NCBI GenBank assembly: GCA_021018995.1
Contig: CM037598.1
Location: 72,744,671-72,808,670 of the forward strand
Length of the DNA stretch: 64,000 nucleotides
Source of the DNA: Chloranthus sessilifolius
Lineage: Eukaryota > Streptophyta > Magnoliopsida > Chloranthales > Chloranthaceae
Direction of reading: 5' to 3'
Made by a program: the position numbers and the translations under genes. Below are positions 21,646-31,835 of this stretch, piece after piece. Each line of letters opens with the position of its first letter. The first letter of the stretch is position 1. The notes beneath the pieces are model-generated. The model was given only the letters and a program-made list of their open reading frames with translations. It did not search any database and was not told the DNA's origin.

Positions 21646-22086
21646 TCATTTTTGCAGAGATTCTAAGAAAAATTTGGGGTGAATAATGGCTCTAGCAGAC
21701 AAGTTTTCGACATCGAACGGCGCATGGGCCATTTGGAGATGGAGATAAGAGGCTTCGAAAGAAGAAATGGTGGCGAAATGTGTAGAAATTAGGGTTTTTT
21801 GGATTTGGAGAAGGTGATCAGGGTTATTAGCGGATAGGGTTTTGGATGGCTTCTCTTGGTTAGGTTTTATGACGACGACTTTTTGGGTAGTGATGATTTC
21901 TTCAGCGGAATCGAGGATAGTGAAATCGTCTCTATCATCACCGCCGTTGATATAGTTGGATTGATCGAATTCATCTTCTTCTTCGGCGAAGAACTCGATG
22001 GCTTTGGTCTTGAAAGCTAAAGCGAATTTGTGAAGCATGTTGGAGATTTGGGGAGGGTTTAGGGTTGTTGAATCCATCTCTGGCAT
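21646..22086 (-). pseudogene. Captured N-terminal piece of a GIL1/DUF641-type gene in MULE-2
   Basis: A 146-codon minus-strand reading starts MPEMDSTTLNPPQISNMLHK, continues FALAFKTKAIEFFAEEEDEF, and ends with SFEASYLHLQMAHAPFDVEN before diverging. The pattern PPQISNM.xKFALAF.TK..EFFA and SFEASYL.LQ.AHAPF is that of GRAVITROPIC IN THE LIGHT 1 and related DUF641 proteins, which act in phytochrome-controlled growth orientation. Those proteins are several hundred residues long, so only the first ~135 codons are present; the last ~12 codons are element sequence. It lies 250 bp inside the MULE end, the usual position of captured host fragments. The frame is open, so it may still be transcribed, but a function is not implied. 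Confidence 0.65.
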
Positions 22087-22337
22087 TTTTTGGCCTTTTC
22101 ATGTTTGAACATGGAAGAAGAAGAGAATAGCCGTCTAGACTCCAAAGAGGGTTAATAAATAGAGTTTGATGGGATGTATTTAAAAAGGCAAAATTGTAAA
22201 ATATTAAGAGGAGGTGCGTGTATTTTAAGGTAGATGGGGTTTTCAGCGTGCAAATGGGTGCTTTGATGAAAAAAAAAACGAAATACATTTTTTTGGTAAT
22301 AAAAAAAGGCACAGGCCGTTTTTTTGTTGCAAAGCCC

Positions 22338-22346
22338 TTAAAGTAA
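22338..22346 (+). repeat. 9-bp target site duplication of MULE-2, right
   Basis: TTAAAGTAA, identical to 15389-15397. Confidence 0.85.
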
Positions 22347-22985
22347 TGTGTCTGGTAGAAATACACACTAAAATTCCCATAAAACCACTCTTGAAATAAA
22401 TTTAATAACTGAATTCCAAAATTATTGAAGACATCAAACCCACCGCTGCAAAGCCATTTTGCAAAACAATCAAAGAGACGACCATCAATTGAAATTATTG
22501 CACACAGTTTAGGTTCATTTTTGGATTGACGATTTGAGAATGGGAGCCATTACTTGCACACGTTTTTCAAGTGATTACACCAAATTTAAAGAAAGACTTA
22601 GTATTTTAGAGAAATGTGATATGTAAAAATGCAATATGGACCGTCTAATTTAAAGTTCATGATCAATAGATCACTGGTACATAAAATTGGAGCAAAACAC
22701 GATACTTGTCATATGATCTATTGTAGTCAATTGTTGAATTATATAATAAACTTTGACTCCATTTAATCAAATGATGAAAATTATATTTTGTGCTAATCTT
22801 TTGCAATTGATATCTTTAAAACATAACCTTCAAATCAAACGGCTTAGATGGTGTTTTCATATAGTAGAGATCACCAAACTTACAAGTCTTTCTTTTAAAT
22901 TTGGTGCAATCCGGAGTAATTACTTGGAAAACGTGCGCAAGTATTGGCTCCCTTTGAGAATATATATTGGAAAGCATGCAAGTTT

Positions 22986-23022
<37 letters not shown>

Positions 23023-23071
23023 TTTCCCGAGGCATTCCACTTTTTTCAAGGACAAAAATCATCATATTCAA
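22347..23071. other. Non-coding stretch
   Basis: AT-rich; no gene seen. Contains a (TA)n run (23000-23023) and phrases such as GGACCGTCTAATTTAAAG that resemble the fold-back MITEs further right, but no clear repeat ends. Confidence 0.5.
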
Positions 23072-23345
23072 TTAACCCAAATTAAGAGTTACATTAGATG
23101 ACAATGAAGAAGGGAGAGTATCTGCCCATATTACATAATCAGTCACCAGGGACCCAATTTTTGCCAGGCCGTTGGCCACTTTGTTAAAAACATGTTTGGC
23201 ATGGACGCAGGTAGCATACTCGAAGGATAACATGGTCGGTTTAATATCAGAAATAATTCGATCAAAATCTGAAAAGTCTTCTTTGTCATCATTAATGGAA
23301 GATACAACACCACTACCGGCACTCTCCAAAATAATATTATAGAAG
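23072..23345 (-). pseudogene. LINE-type RNase H (RVT_3-like) remnant
   Basis: The minus-strand reading FYNIILESAGSGVVSSINDD followed by KEDFSDFDRIISDI and HAKHVFNKVANGLAKIGSL, then WADTLPSSLSS, is the C-terminal half of the RNase H-like domain found at the end of plant L1-type retrotransposons and related genes (LE.DS..V, R..N.VAH.LA..). Two stops lie just upstream of FYNI and nothing of the reverse transcriptase is next to it, so it is a 5'-truncated relic. Confidence 0.6.
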
Positions 23346-23349
23346 CCCT

Positions 23350-24540
23350 ACTAAACAGAGAGGCATTCACTTACATGCAATTAACTAAATATAAGAATTA
23401 GATGTTAACTTAGAACTAATTCCTAGAATATTAAAATCTAATGGCAATGGCCTAATAGATGCGAACATCCTATAGGTTCTAAACAATGGAAGAAGGCCCT
23501 TCCAAAAAGTTTGTCCTCAAAAAGACCTTGGGTTAGCTATGATAAAACAACAACTAACATATGTCGACCATTGCAACCCTCCACCCCTGAATTGGGAGAG
23601 AGATTTTTCTTAAGACTGGGGTAACAAAACAAGAAATGGGCCTTAAAATGCTAGTTGGGCTGTTGGGTTGTTGGGCCCATTGGAGAAAACATTAGATACT
23701 TGTGTTGTATCCTACAGTGGGCTCCACATTGAATCCCATAATGGCTTTCTTGTGAATTGGGGTTAAGCTTGTGATACCAGAGCAGCACATTTGGTGAGGC
23801 AAGGAGAGTGTGTAGATGGTAAATTGGGCCATCCCAAAGTATTCATAGATAGGCCATGTGTCGGAGAAAAAGATAATGAAGAAGCGTGAGGGCGTGAGGT
23901 GCTTTAATGGAGATGTGGGTGGTGCATTGATTTCAGCTCTGCATGCGCTTCCTCTTTGCCATAATGGGGCGGCAAGGGAGGAGTCCGCTCTTTGCAATCA
24001 TAATTTGCTTCTATTTTTTTGTGGCCTTTTTTATTTTTTCTGTTTAGGAAGAAGCTCACCAGCTCACCACATATATCTTTTTTCAATGGACAAAAATATC
24101 ATAAAGTTCAGATATGGCTGGTTCTTGTTGGTCCCATAAAGTTCAGACCGTTGATTATTAATCGATGGCCTTGAGTCAAGGTTTTCTCTTCCGCTGTCCT
24201 CACATATTAGACCTTTGTGCACCACTGGGTTTTCTACATGTCAAGTAGGTCATTCACCGTGATTATATAAATGGTTCAGATTTTTCCATTAGGCATAAAC
24301 GACCCTCATTAATCACATAACTGTCGAGGGTTATTCATGAGGCATGTGTCTACAATTCCAACTGCTATAAACATTAAACATTTTAGTCACATAATTAATG
24401 GTCGATAATGATCCAGTCACTCCTTATATGACACCGAATCATGTAATTGAGTACCACATAATACTAAACTATAGGACCAGGTAGGTTACCTGGTCCTTAG
24501 TACCAAGCTACCTTTATCCATATTCAAATACTATTTTCTT
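23350..24540. other. Non-coding stretch
   Basis: No coding region or repeat with clear ends recognised. Short open frames here have no family pattern. Confidence 0.45.
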
Positions 24541-24549
24541 TTGATAACG

Positions 24550-24725
24550 GTAGCCGCCTACCATCGATTGAGTGGTAATTCACTTGGTTTCTTCCCTCTT
24601 GTGTGAGGCTTGAAGTTGTGGGTTCTATACTCCACATTTGCTTCCTCCTTGTATTAATAAGGTGAGGATTGTAGGCAGCCTCGTACCAAGGACTAGATAA
24701 CTTACCTAGGCTTGCATTGGCTTAG
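24550..24725 (+). mobile_element. Possible tRNA-derived SINE
   Basis: GATTGAGTGGTAATTCACTT (24566-24585) resembles a polymerase III A box and GGGTTCTATACTCC (24620-24633) a B box, about 45 bp apart. Both are followed by TTGTATTAATAAGGTGAGG and GGCAGCCTCG. No poly(A) or TTG tail and no target duplication were found, so the call is tentative. Confidence 0.3.
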
Positions 24726-24775
24726 TACTGCATGACACTCAATCTCATGATTGGCTGCCATGTAAAGAAGTGGCT

Positions 24776-24800
24776 CTAATAATAATAATAATAATAATAA
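24776..24800. repeat. (AAT)n microsatellite
   Basis: About eight AAT units. Confidence 0.9.
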
Positions 24801-25002
24801 AATATAAAAAATTGGGTGGTTAATAGTGTCAATTGTGTGAAAAATAAATGGTGAAGGCAAATGTAATTTAATTGTTCATTTTCCGTGTCGTTGAATCTTT
24901 TGACTCTCACGATTTAATATTTGCTTATTTTGAATTTTTTTTCCACAACAGTAATAATTAGGGTACCTCTATTCTCGCTCACGTCTCAGACCCCTTCAAA
25001 AT

Positions 25003-25290
25003 CGTTGATTGCTTCAAATCAAATGATGGAGATCGTGTTTAACTTTGGTATTCCACAAAATGGATCTCGAGATCATGGCCCACCTATTAGACCGATAGTT
25101 TTTTATTCCACGTGTCCCAAATCCTCAAAAATGGTCCTAAAATTATGTTTGATTGTGATATATGTCATATGATTGAAGAACTATTTTGGGGGATTTGTAA
25201 CATATAGAATAAATAATTGACCGTCGGATAGGTGCGCCATGATTTCAAGATTCATTCTTATGTGGCACCTAATCATCTAATTGGATGACA
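25003..25290. mobile_element. Fold-back MITE, copy 1
   Basis: Begins CGTTGATTGCTTCAAATCAA, and its second half is an imperfect reverse complement of the first (ATGGCCCACCTATTAGACCG against CGTCGGATAGGTGCGCCAT). It is the most decayed of three related copies in 1.6 kb. Confidence 0.6.
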
Positions 25291-25517
25291 AATAGCAGCA
25301 AATTAATGCCACCAAATAAGTTAGATGGTCCTTTGTAGGAGGCTATATTTTTTTATATATTATTCTTAAGAATGCGAGTTAACTTTTGTTTTTTTTTTTT
25401 TTTTAGATAAGAGCAACTTAACTTTTTGTTTAGTTAGAGTGTGAGCTAACTATAAAATATTGGAATAGAGTAGCTTTCAATGCAACTCCCAATCTTGTTG
25501 GGCAGCTATGCTAGAAA

Positions 25518-25830
25518 CCATTGATTGCTTCAAATAAGACAATGGAGATGATTTTTCGCTCCAATTTTCCACACAAGGGATCTTCAGATCATGGATCACC
25601 TATCAGATGGTCAATTTTCGATTCCACATGACACAGATCCTAAAAAGATAGCCCTAAAGTCATGCTTAAGCGTAATGTGTGTCATGTGAGTTTAGGGCTA
25701 ATTTTTTGGGACCTGTGCCATGTGGAATCCAAAACTGATCGTCAAATAGGTGCACTATGTTTCAAGATCCCTTTTGTGGAAGATTAGAGAGAAAAACAAT
25801 CTCCATTGTCTGATTTAAAGCAATCAATGG
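25518..25830. mobile_element. Fold-back MITE, copy 2
   Basis: Runs from CCATTGATTGCTTCAAATAA to AAAGCAATCAATGG. The two ~120-bp arms pair over nearly their full length (GGATCACCTATCAGATGGTC against CGTCAAATAGGTGCACTATG). It would fold into one long hairpin. The superfamily is not evident; no target duplication was recognised. Confidence 0.7.
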
Positions 25831-26304
25831 GTTTTAGCGTAGATGCCCAATGGAATAACCCTACTTGGTTCAAACAATGGGTCTCACCTCATTTATTTAT
25901 AGCGTGGATGTATCTTTGCCTTTAAGTTACAACAAGAGGTTCACGAATCTCGAGGCAGTAGAGTCTAGAAAACTGGCTGTCTCATATAATCTATATCGCT
26001 GCAAATTTTAAAATTGAACTAAGTATTAAACGAATGTACACTATTTTTGTGTGAGCATTTAATCGGACGTTTCGGACTATTCGATCTGAGATTACTCAGT
26101 TTATCTATTTTGGCACATGCAATTTTGGTATAGTTGGCCCACACATGTTCGAATGTTACTTCCTGTCGTAAAAGTCACTCAACTCAACTGAGTATTCCCT
26201 AAAAGTGACAAACTTTGTGCAAGGAAATGAGACTTTTAATAAGTACCTTTGTTTATAACCAAACAATCTTCCTTCTCAACCCTTATTTCAAGTGAGTAAA
26301 CTGT

Positions 26305-26570
26305 TTGACTTCTTTGAATCAAAGGATAGAGATTTCTTTTCTTCCCACTCTTCGACACATTAGATCTTGATATCATGGGATTATAATCAAACAGTCAAAT
26401 TTTTATTCCAGGTGGTCATGTGCGTACATCAAACAATGACTTTTCAAGGTGTGTATTTCATGGAATCGAAATCTGACCGTCTAATGGGAGGCCCAAGATC
26501 TCATGATCTATTGTGCCAAAGACTGGCACAAAAAACGATCTCCCTTGTTTGATTCAAAGCAGTCAATGAT
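26305..26570. mobile_element. Fold-back MITE, copy 3
   Basis: Arms starting TTGACTTCTTTGAATCAAAG and ending GATTCAAAGCAGTCAATG, with the same internal phrases (GACCGTCTAATGGGAGG) as copies 1 and 2. It lies 300 bp upstream of the membrane-protein gene promoter. Confidence 0.65.
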
Positions 26571-26870
26571 TTAAGTATGTGAATTGAGAAGAGAGAATCT
26601 TACACTGAAACCCGAATTGGCACATAAAAACCTTTAGAAGTGTAGATCTCAAACTTCAAAATTCTTGATGGTCAAACCAATGACAGGATCGAATGGGTAA
26701 CAATACAATGCATTTATTCCTTGGTTTTTTTTTTTTAAGGCAGTGTGCTGAAACCCCATCATGCCTTAGGGACAACTAATAGAGTATTATAGATTATTAT
26801 GTTCCTCCACTTACAACTATATTTGATGTCACAAAAATTGAAGACTAAGCAATGACCACCACCTCCCCAT
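26571..26870. other. Upstream region of the membrane-protein gene
   Basis: Between MITE copy 3 and the TATA box. It holds a T-run (26728-26738) and no further recognised element. Confidence 0.4.
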
Positions 26871-26877
26871 TATAAAA
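26871..26877 (+). promoter_or_regulatory. TATA box of the membrane-protein gene
   Basis: CCATTATAAAAGCC, 53 bp before the ATG. This implies a transcription start near 26900 and a short 5' leader. Confidence 0.65.
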
Positions 26878-26923
26878 GCCACACCAACCACTTCGAAATC
26901 CACAACCACACTTAAAAGAAGAG

Positions 26924-27382
26924 ATGTCACTTGTGTCCTCTTTCTTGCTCTCCACCTTCTCTCTCACTCTTCTAGCCATTGTCTTAGCCCAAGATTCTGG
27001 GACACAGACTAGATCCCCACATGGCCTAGCCAATGAGGACCCCATCTCGTTATCTCCGTCGGCTTTCGAATTCTTCCACCCGGATTCTCCTCTCCCACAT
27101 ATGGCTACTCCTTGTGTTGCATCCAATTGCTCGCCTTTACCTATGGCGGCATCGTTCTCAGGTTCGTCTTCTGAGGCACGAGCCACTGAAGTGCACGGAG
27201 GCTATGATCTACCAAATCAAAAGACGAACGGGAGCAAAATTGGGGCTGGTGGGATAGCTGGAATTGTGTTTGGTTTCGTATTTGTCGTGGTTCTAGCAAT
27301 GGGGGTATATTATGTAGCAGTAACCCGCCGTGACAATTTAAGTCGATCTAATACCGTTCAGCCCGATACATGCTCGCCTTGA
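26924..27382 (+). CDS. Small type I membrane protein, intact host gene
   Basis: A single-exon reading of 152 residues. It begins with a signal peptide (residues 1-22, MSLVSSFLLSTFSLTLLAIV). A Ser/Pro-rich extracellular part follows with LSPSAFEFFHP and PCVASNCSPLP. One membrane helix lies at about residues 105-132 (GAGGIAGIVFGFVFVVVLAM), and a short tail has RRDNLSRSNTVQPD. This layout matches an uncharacterised plant family of short proteins with the same LSPSA.(E/D)FFHP and GAGGIAGI.FG motifs. The start codon is the first ATG after the TATA box. There is no frame damage, and it is the only such gene in 64 kb. Biochemical function is unknown; cell-surface or secretory-pathway location is inferred. 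Confidence 0.75.
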   Translation: MSLVSSFLLSTFSLTLLAIVLAQDSGTQTRSPHGLANEDPISLSPSAFEFFHPDSPLPHMATPCVASNCSPLPMAASFSGSSSEARATEVHGGYDLPNQKTNGSKIGAGGIAGIVFGFVFVVVLAMGVYYVAVTRRDNLSRSNTVQPDTCSP

Positions 27383-27688
27383 GCGGCTTTGTAATTCAAT
27401 CATCTATGTTTCTCTCTCTCTCTCTCTTTCTGTCCTCGGTAAGATGGGATTGAACCTCAAACCTCAACGTTGTTTCATTGTACGCCTTATAGTTGAGTTA
27501 AAGGCTCTCTCCCATTGTTAAAATTTATTTAATTGAGCATATTTAGTACACATAAATGGTTTGATACACTCTCCTCAGTCCCCACTGCTTTACTGAAAAA
27601 TGAGCTTTCACAAATTTCAAGGTAAATCAGTTCTTTTTAGATGCTGAACGGTTGAAGTCAAATTTTTATGAGGCTTTGTGATTAAGGC
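27383..27688. other. Downstream region of the membrane-protein gene
   Basis: Contains a (TC)n tract (27409-27428) in the likely 3' UTR. No canonical AATAAA was seen; nothing else recognised. Confidence 0.4.
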
Positions 27689-27689
27689 C

Positions 27690-28722
27690 TTGTTTGATAA
27701 CATGGAAATATAATTTCATTGTGAAAATGAAATTTAATTTCTAATTGTTGTTGTTTGATAATTAGTTAAAGAGATGGAAATGAAATTAAGTTATCCTGCA
27801 TTGAAATTGAATTTTCATATACCAAATTATTTTAGGAGGAAATCATTTCAACCTTTTAACTGGTTGAAATTGAGTTTCCTACAAACATACTAATAATTTT
27901 TTGTTATTGCAAATCTAAAGTTACTTGTAAAGAACCTAAAAGCAAAAAAAATTATTCTTTGACTATTAAAAAGTAACTTCAATTTCTATGACTATCATAC
28001 CAGCACGATCACTATGACCACCATATTATCTACGTCATACTCTTTTCAGCTAATATTTGACTTTGGTCAAAGTTTGGTCAAAGAGATGGAAATGAAATTA
28101 AGTTGACTTTTGATCAAACTTTGACTACTAAAACATGATAATAAGATGTAAATTAGTAATATATTATCAAATTTTGAAGGGGTCAAAGGTTGATTTTAAG
28201 GTCAAAATTTGACTTTTAGTTAAAATTTTACTTTTGATTATACTAACTCCAATAATTTGATGACAAAAAAAGGATACTGTCGCATTAATGTATAATTTGA
28301 TACTAGATTCTCAATTGTATTAGTCAAACTTCGAACTTTAGTCAAACTTTGACTTTTGGGTCAAACTTTAACTTTTATACAAATTTAGTTTTAGTCAAAC
28401 TCGAAATCTGCTTATAGATAGTGGCTACTACTTCATTAATTTATACCATATCAGTGTAATTTTTTCATGGTCAAAGTTTAATTTTCTATAAAATATTATA
28501 AATTTTTATAATTAAAAATATCTATCATTAATTTTAATTTATAACTTAAAAATATATTGTCTCATTTTTATTGGTCAAAGTTTGACTTTTATTCAAATTT
28601 TGACTATAGTCAAAATATGAGGAGTGTATCTTGACAGTAGATAGTAATTATTACTGTTGTTATTTATATTTTGGTAATGTAAATTTTTATCGGTCAAAGT
28701 TTGATATTTTGACTACACTTTC
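27690..28722. repeat. TTGAC-rich repeat R2, inverted partner of 13330-15388
   Basis: Starts AAGGCCTTGTTTGATAACAT and is the reverse-complement homologue of R1. It shows the uninterrupted state of the MULE-1 target (ATTAATTTATACCATATCAG near 28436). Many GGTCAAAGTTTGACT words are present. It begins 300 bp after the membrane-protein gene. Confidence 0.8.
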
Positions 28723-29009
28723 CATCGATATTAAGTGGGATAAGAGGACGTTGGGCAGTTAGAATTAAGTACCCTTTATGTTCTAGATGCCAAGGGATGG
28801 ATAAATATAAGAGTTAGTCTCCAACGGGAGGGTCCACTCATCATTAGTGGGCATGTGATTGAGTTAGTTTACGCCCACGGCGGTAAACTAACTCTAAACT
28901 AACTCTAAGGGTCTGTTTGACAATTTTTCGGAAAACATAGGAAATGATTTTGTAAATCCAATGGATTCCAGCTCTTTGGGAATTCATAGGAATTTATTAT
29001 TTTTTGGTG
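28723..29009. other. Non-coding stretch with possible element end
   Basis: AAGGGTCTGTTTGACAATTT (28907-28926) resembles the terminal words of plant MITE/hAT-type elements, but no matching second end was found. Confidence 0.35.
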
Positions 29010-29770
29010 TTTTGATTGTGTAATTGGCACATAAAAAATAGAAAATGACCATTATCGATAATATATCTCATTCACTCAATAAATTTAATTTTCTATTATA
29101 AAGAAAATTTTGTGAGAAAAGGAAAAGTTATGAAAGAGAAAAAGTGAGTTTAAGAAAGAGAGAAATTTGAGGAGAGAGAAATTAAAAGAAATATGTAGAG
29201 AGAGAAATTAAAAGAAATATGTAGAGAGAGAAACTTTAGGAGAGAGATTCGGAGAAAGAGACATCTAAAAATAAGAATAATAATAGAGAGCTAAGAAAGA
29301 GAGAGAGAGAGATTTAATTTTTATTTATTTATTATTATTTTTCTTTCTATGAATTTTTTTAAATTTTAAATTTTTTACATTTAATTTAATAATTATTATT
29401 CTTTTACTTTATTTTTAAAATAAATAAATAAAAATTAAATAAAAAATAAAAAAATAAAAAATAAAATCACTGTCTCTCTCTCTCTCTCTCTTTCTTTTGA
29501 TAAAATAAATAAATTAATTAATTAAATTAAAATAAATAATAAAAATAAAAAAATTCTTTTATTTATATTATATTATTTTATTATTTAATTTATTATTATT
29601 ATTATTTATTTTATTATTTATTAATTTTATTTTATTATTTAACTATTTTATATTTTTTTAAAAAATTTAATTTTAATTTAATTTATTATTTATTATTTAT
29701 TTATTTTATTAAATTTTTTTATTTTATTTTTTATTTTTGCATTTTTATTTTATTTTTAAAATTTTTAAAT
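29010..29770. repeat. AT-rich low-complexity tract
   Basis: GAGA-rich block (29150-29310) with twice-repeated AGAGAGAGAAATTAAAAGAA, then almost pure A/T built of TTATTATTTATTTTATT-like words and a (CT)n run near 29475-29491. No gene. It truncates the left end of the Athila LTR that follows. Confidence 0.85.
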
Positions 29771-30483
29771 TTAAACTTTTGGTGAATCATTACTGTATGC
29801 TCAATCGTCATTCTTACCACTTTATGAGTTCACTTTGATGAATATTATCACTTAGGCTCTCTTTTATTATCTAGCTTTAATATATGCACATCAGTATCTC
29901 ATTAGTAGCAAACTAAAGCCTAGCATCACCAAGTTAAGGATAATAAAATGACAAATTATGTAACTAATCACACCCCCAAACTTAAGTTTTGATAGTCCCT
30001 AATAAACAAGGAAACATAAAATATTTAAACTATAAATTTAAATGCCACTTTCGTAGGTAGCACGATTGTATTTAGCAGATGCAATAAGCCTTTAAACCCC
30101 TAGGTGATCCCTAGTGGAGGAGTTGTAGTCTCCTGAAGGTTTTCAGTAAAGTTACCCACAAACTTCAAATATTTTTAGATTTTTTAAAACTAAAAGTTCA
30201 AAATATAGATTTTTATATACTAAATACTCAGTCAATCATTATATGTTTATTATTTCCAAAAATTTACAAATCTTTTATCCTTAGCTTTCCATCATCGTAA
30301 TTATCCTTTATCAGGACTTAATAATTTCAATTCGGTGTAGCGTGGAGTGTGTGCATATCAGTGAAGAGTTTATTCATCATAGATTTTTCTAAACTATAAT
30401 TTTTAGAAAATATTTTCATCCACATTCTCACTTATTGGCATACTCTAAAAAATAATCAAAATTTTAGATTCTCACAATAATGT

Positions 30484-30532
<49 letters not shown>

Positions 30533-31828
30533 AAAATCTGATAATTACTAGGCAGATAAATGTCATAGAAAGGATAATCAATTCTGTTCATATAACTTCT
30601 TTATTTATTCATGGTATCTATTTTATATATCTCTACTAGACTCATATTTTTGTAAATCGTAAATCTCAAAGGTCTTTCCTTCGACTTGTAATGGGGCTTT
30701 GGGTTTCTAGAAGGTTTCAAAAAAAGGTAAAGAGGATTCAAAAGTTTTATGAGAATTTAGCTCTTCTTTTTCTTCTTCTATTTTTCAGCTTCAGTAAGTA
30801 TCCTTATTTTGGATATCTTCTTCCCATTTTTCTTTCCTATTTTCTTTTTGAAATCCCACTTTCACAGAATCATATTTTATGATTTCTTCTTTTTCCCATA
30901 TTTCATATATTTGTAGTTCTTTTTCAGTAGTACCCTTTCCAGCAGATCCTTTATCTGTTAAGCATATACTCCTTTCACTCCCTCTTCTCCCCTTCTTTTA
31001 CATTCTAAACTCTCAGAAATTATAAGGGTCAAAGGTAGAAAGCTTTGGTTAGTATATATGATTAAAGGTTTATAAAATTTTGGTACAAAGAAATTTGGTT
31101 GTAGGCTTCTAATATGGGTTGAAAGGGTATAATGTTCTGAGATTTTTAGCTTTTTTGGCTCTGGTTTACAAAAGATGGCCTTTGGTCATTTTTACGATTT
31201 ACTAATATGGATGTCTTATTGCTTTGATATACTTAATAGATAGTTCTAAACAAATAGATCATCATATTTACTGAATATATTGATTCTACGTTCAACAATA
31301 TGAGATTACAGATAGTAAAGAAGTTCAAGGAAATTTTAGCATGAATAAAAACAATCTCTCTTTCTCAAAATAGACGAGGAAATAAGCTCTATAGCTCACT
31401 GGTTATATAATTTTGAAACTATAATTTAAAATATTTACAGTTCAGATCAATCGTATAGTTTCAAACATTCATCTGATATAGTGTTCTAGAGATGCTTTAC
31501 TTAAATTGTAACTATTTTTATTGTGATTTTGAACTACTACTATGATGGATTGGTAAGTATTTCAAATTTTCATATTTTTCTATCATAATTTGCATATAAT
31601 GATTAACTTTCTTAAATTTTCTAAAATTTTTATGAAAAAGTAAAAAAATTATTGTTGAAAAAAAGTAAATTGAAACTACTATACTAATATCCGATGTAAT
31701 GTATCTCCTGCCAAACTTAAATAGGACAATGTCCTCATTGTGTAAAACAGGGGACATACATAAAATTTTTTACCTTATTTTACTGCTAAGTCAGTAATCG
31801 GGTTTATAATCTGCAAAAGGAATCAACA
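29770..31828 (-). mobile_element. Athila-related 3' LTR, left-truncated
   Basis: Aligns with 58017-60032 over its length at high identity (e.g. CACCCCCAAACTTAAGTTTT in both). The right end GGAATCAACA next to a G-rich polypurine tract (minus strand) makes it the 3' LTR of the minus-strand element to its right. The left part is lost in low-complexity DNA. A (TA)n expansion (30485-30529) is present here but only three units long in the other copy (58738). Confidence 0.7.
30485..30529. repeat. (TA)n microsatellite in Athila LTR
   Basis: About 22 TA units; the homologous LTR has about three. Confidence 0.95.
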
Positions 31829-31830
31829 AT

Positions 31831-31835
31831 CTTCC
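31831..31835 (+). repeat. Target site duplication of LTR L5, left
   Basis: CTTCC, identical to 38573-38577. The uninterrupted state (ACAATCTCCCCC) is seen at 60031-60042. Confidence 0.85.

Larger units (their letters stand above)
15398..22337. mobile_element. Mutator-like element MULE-2 with nested retroelement and captured gene piece
   Basis: 6940 bp between perfect 9-bp duplications. The left end GAGAAAAGTATCAAATAGCG and the reverse complement of the right end GGGCTTTGCAACAAAAAAAC form an imperfect inverted repeat. The right end is the same family as MULE-1. Own sequence is 15398-15570 and about 21435-22337; the middle is a Tekay-family element without pol. The right arm carries part of a GIL1/DUF641-like gene, as in a Pack-MULE. 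No transposase was seen. Confidence 0.8.

Noticed and set aside
24550-24725. A tRNA gene
   Set aside because: Only A- and B-box-like words are present; no cloverleaf could be drawn. At best it is a SINE relic.
26845-27186. Minus-strand frame opposite the membrane-protein gene
   Set aside because: It is the shadow of the plus-strand gene, which has the TATA box, signal peptide and membrane helix.
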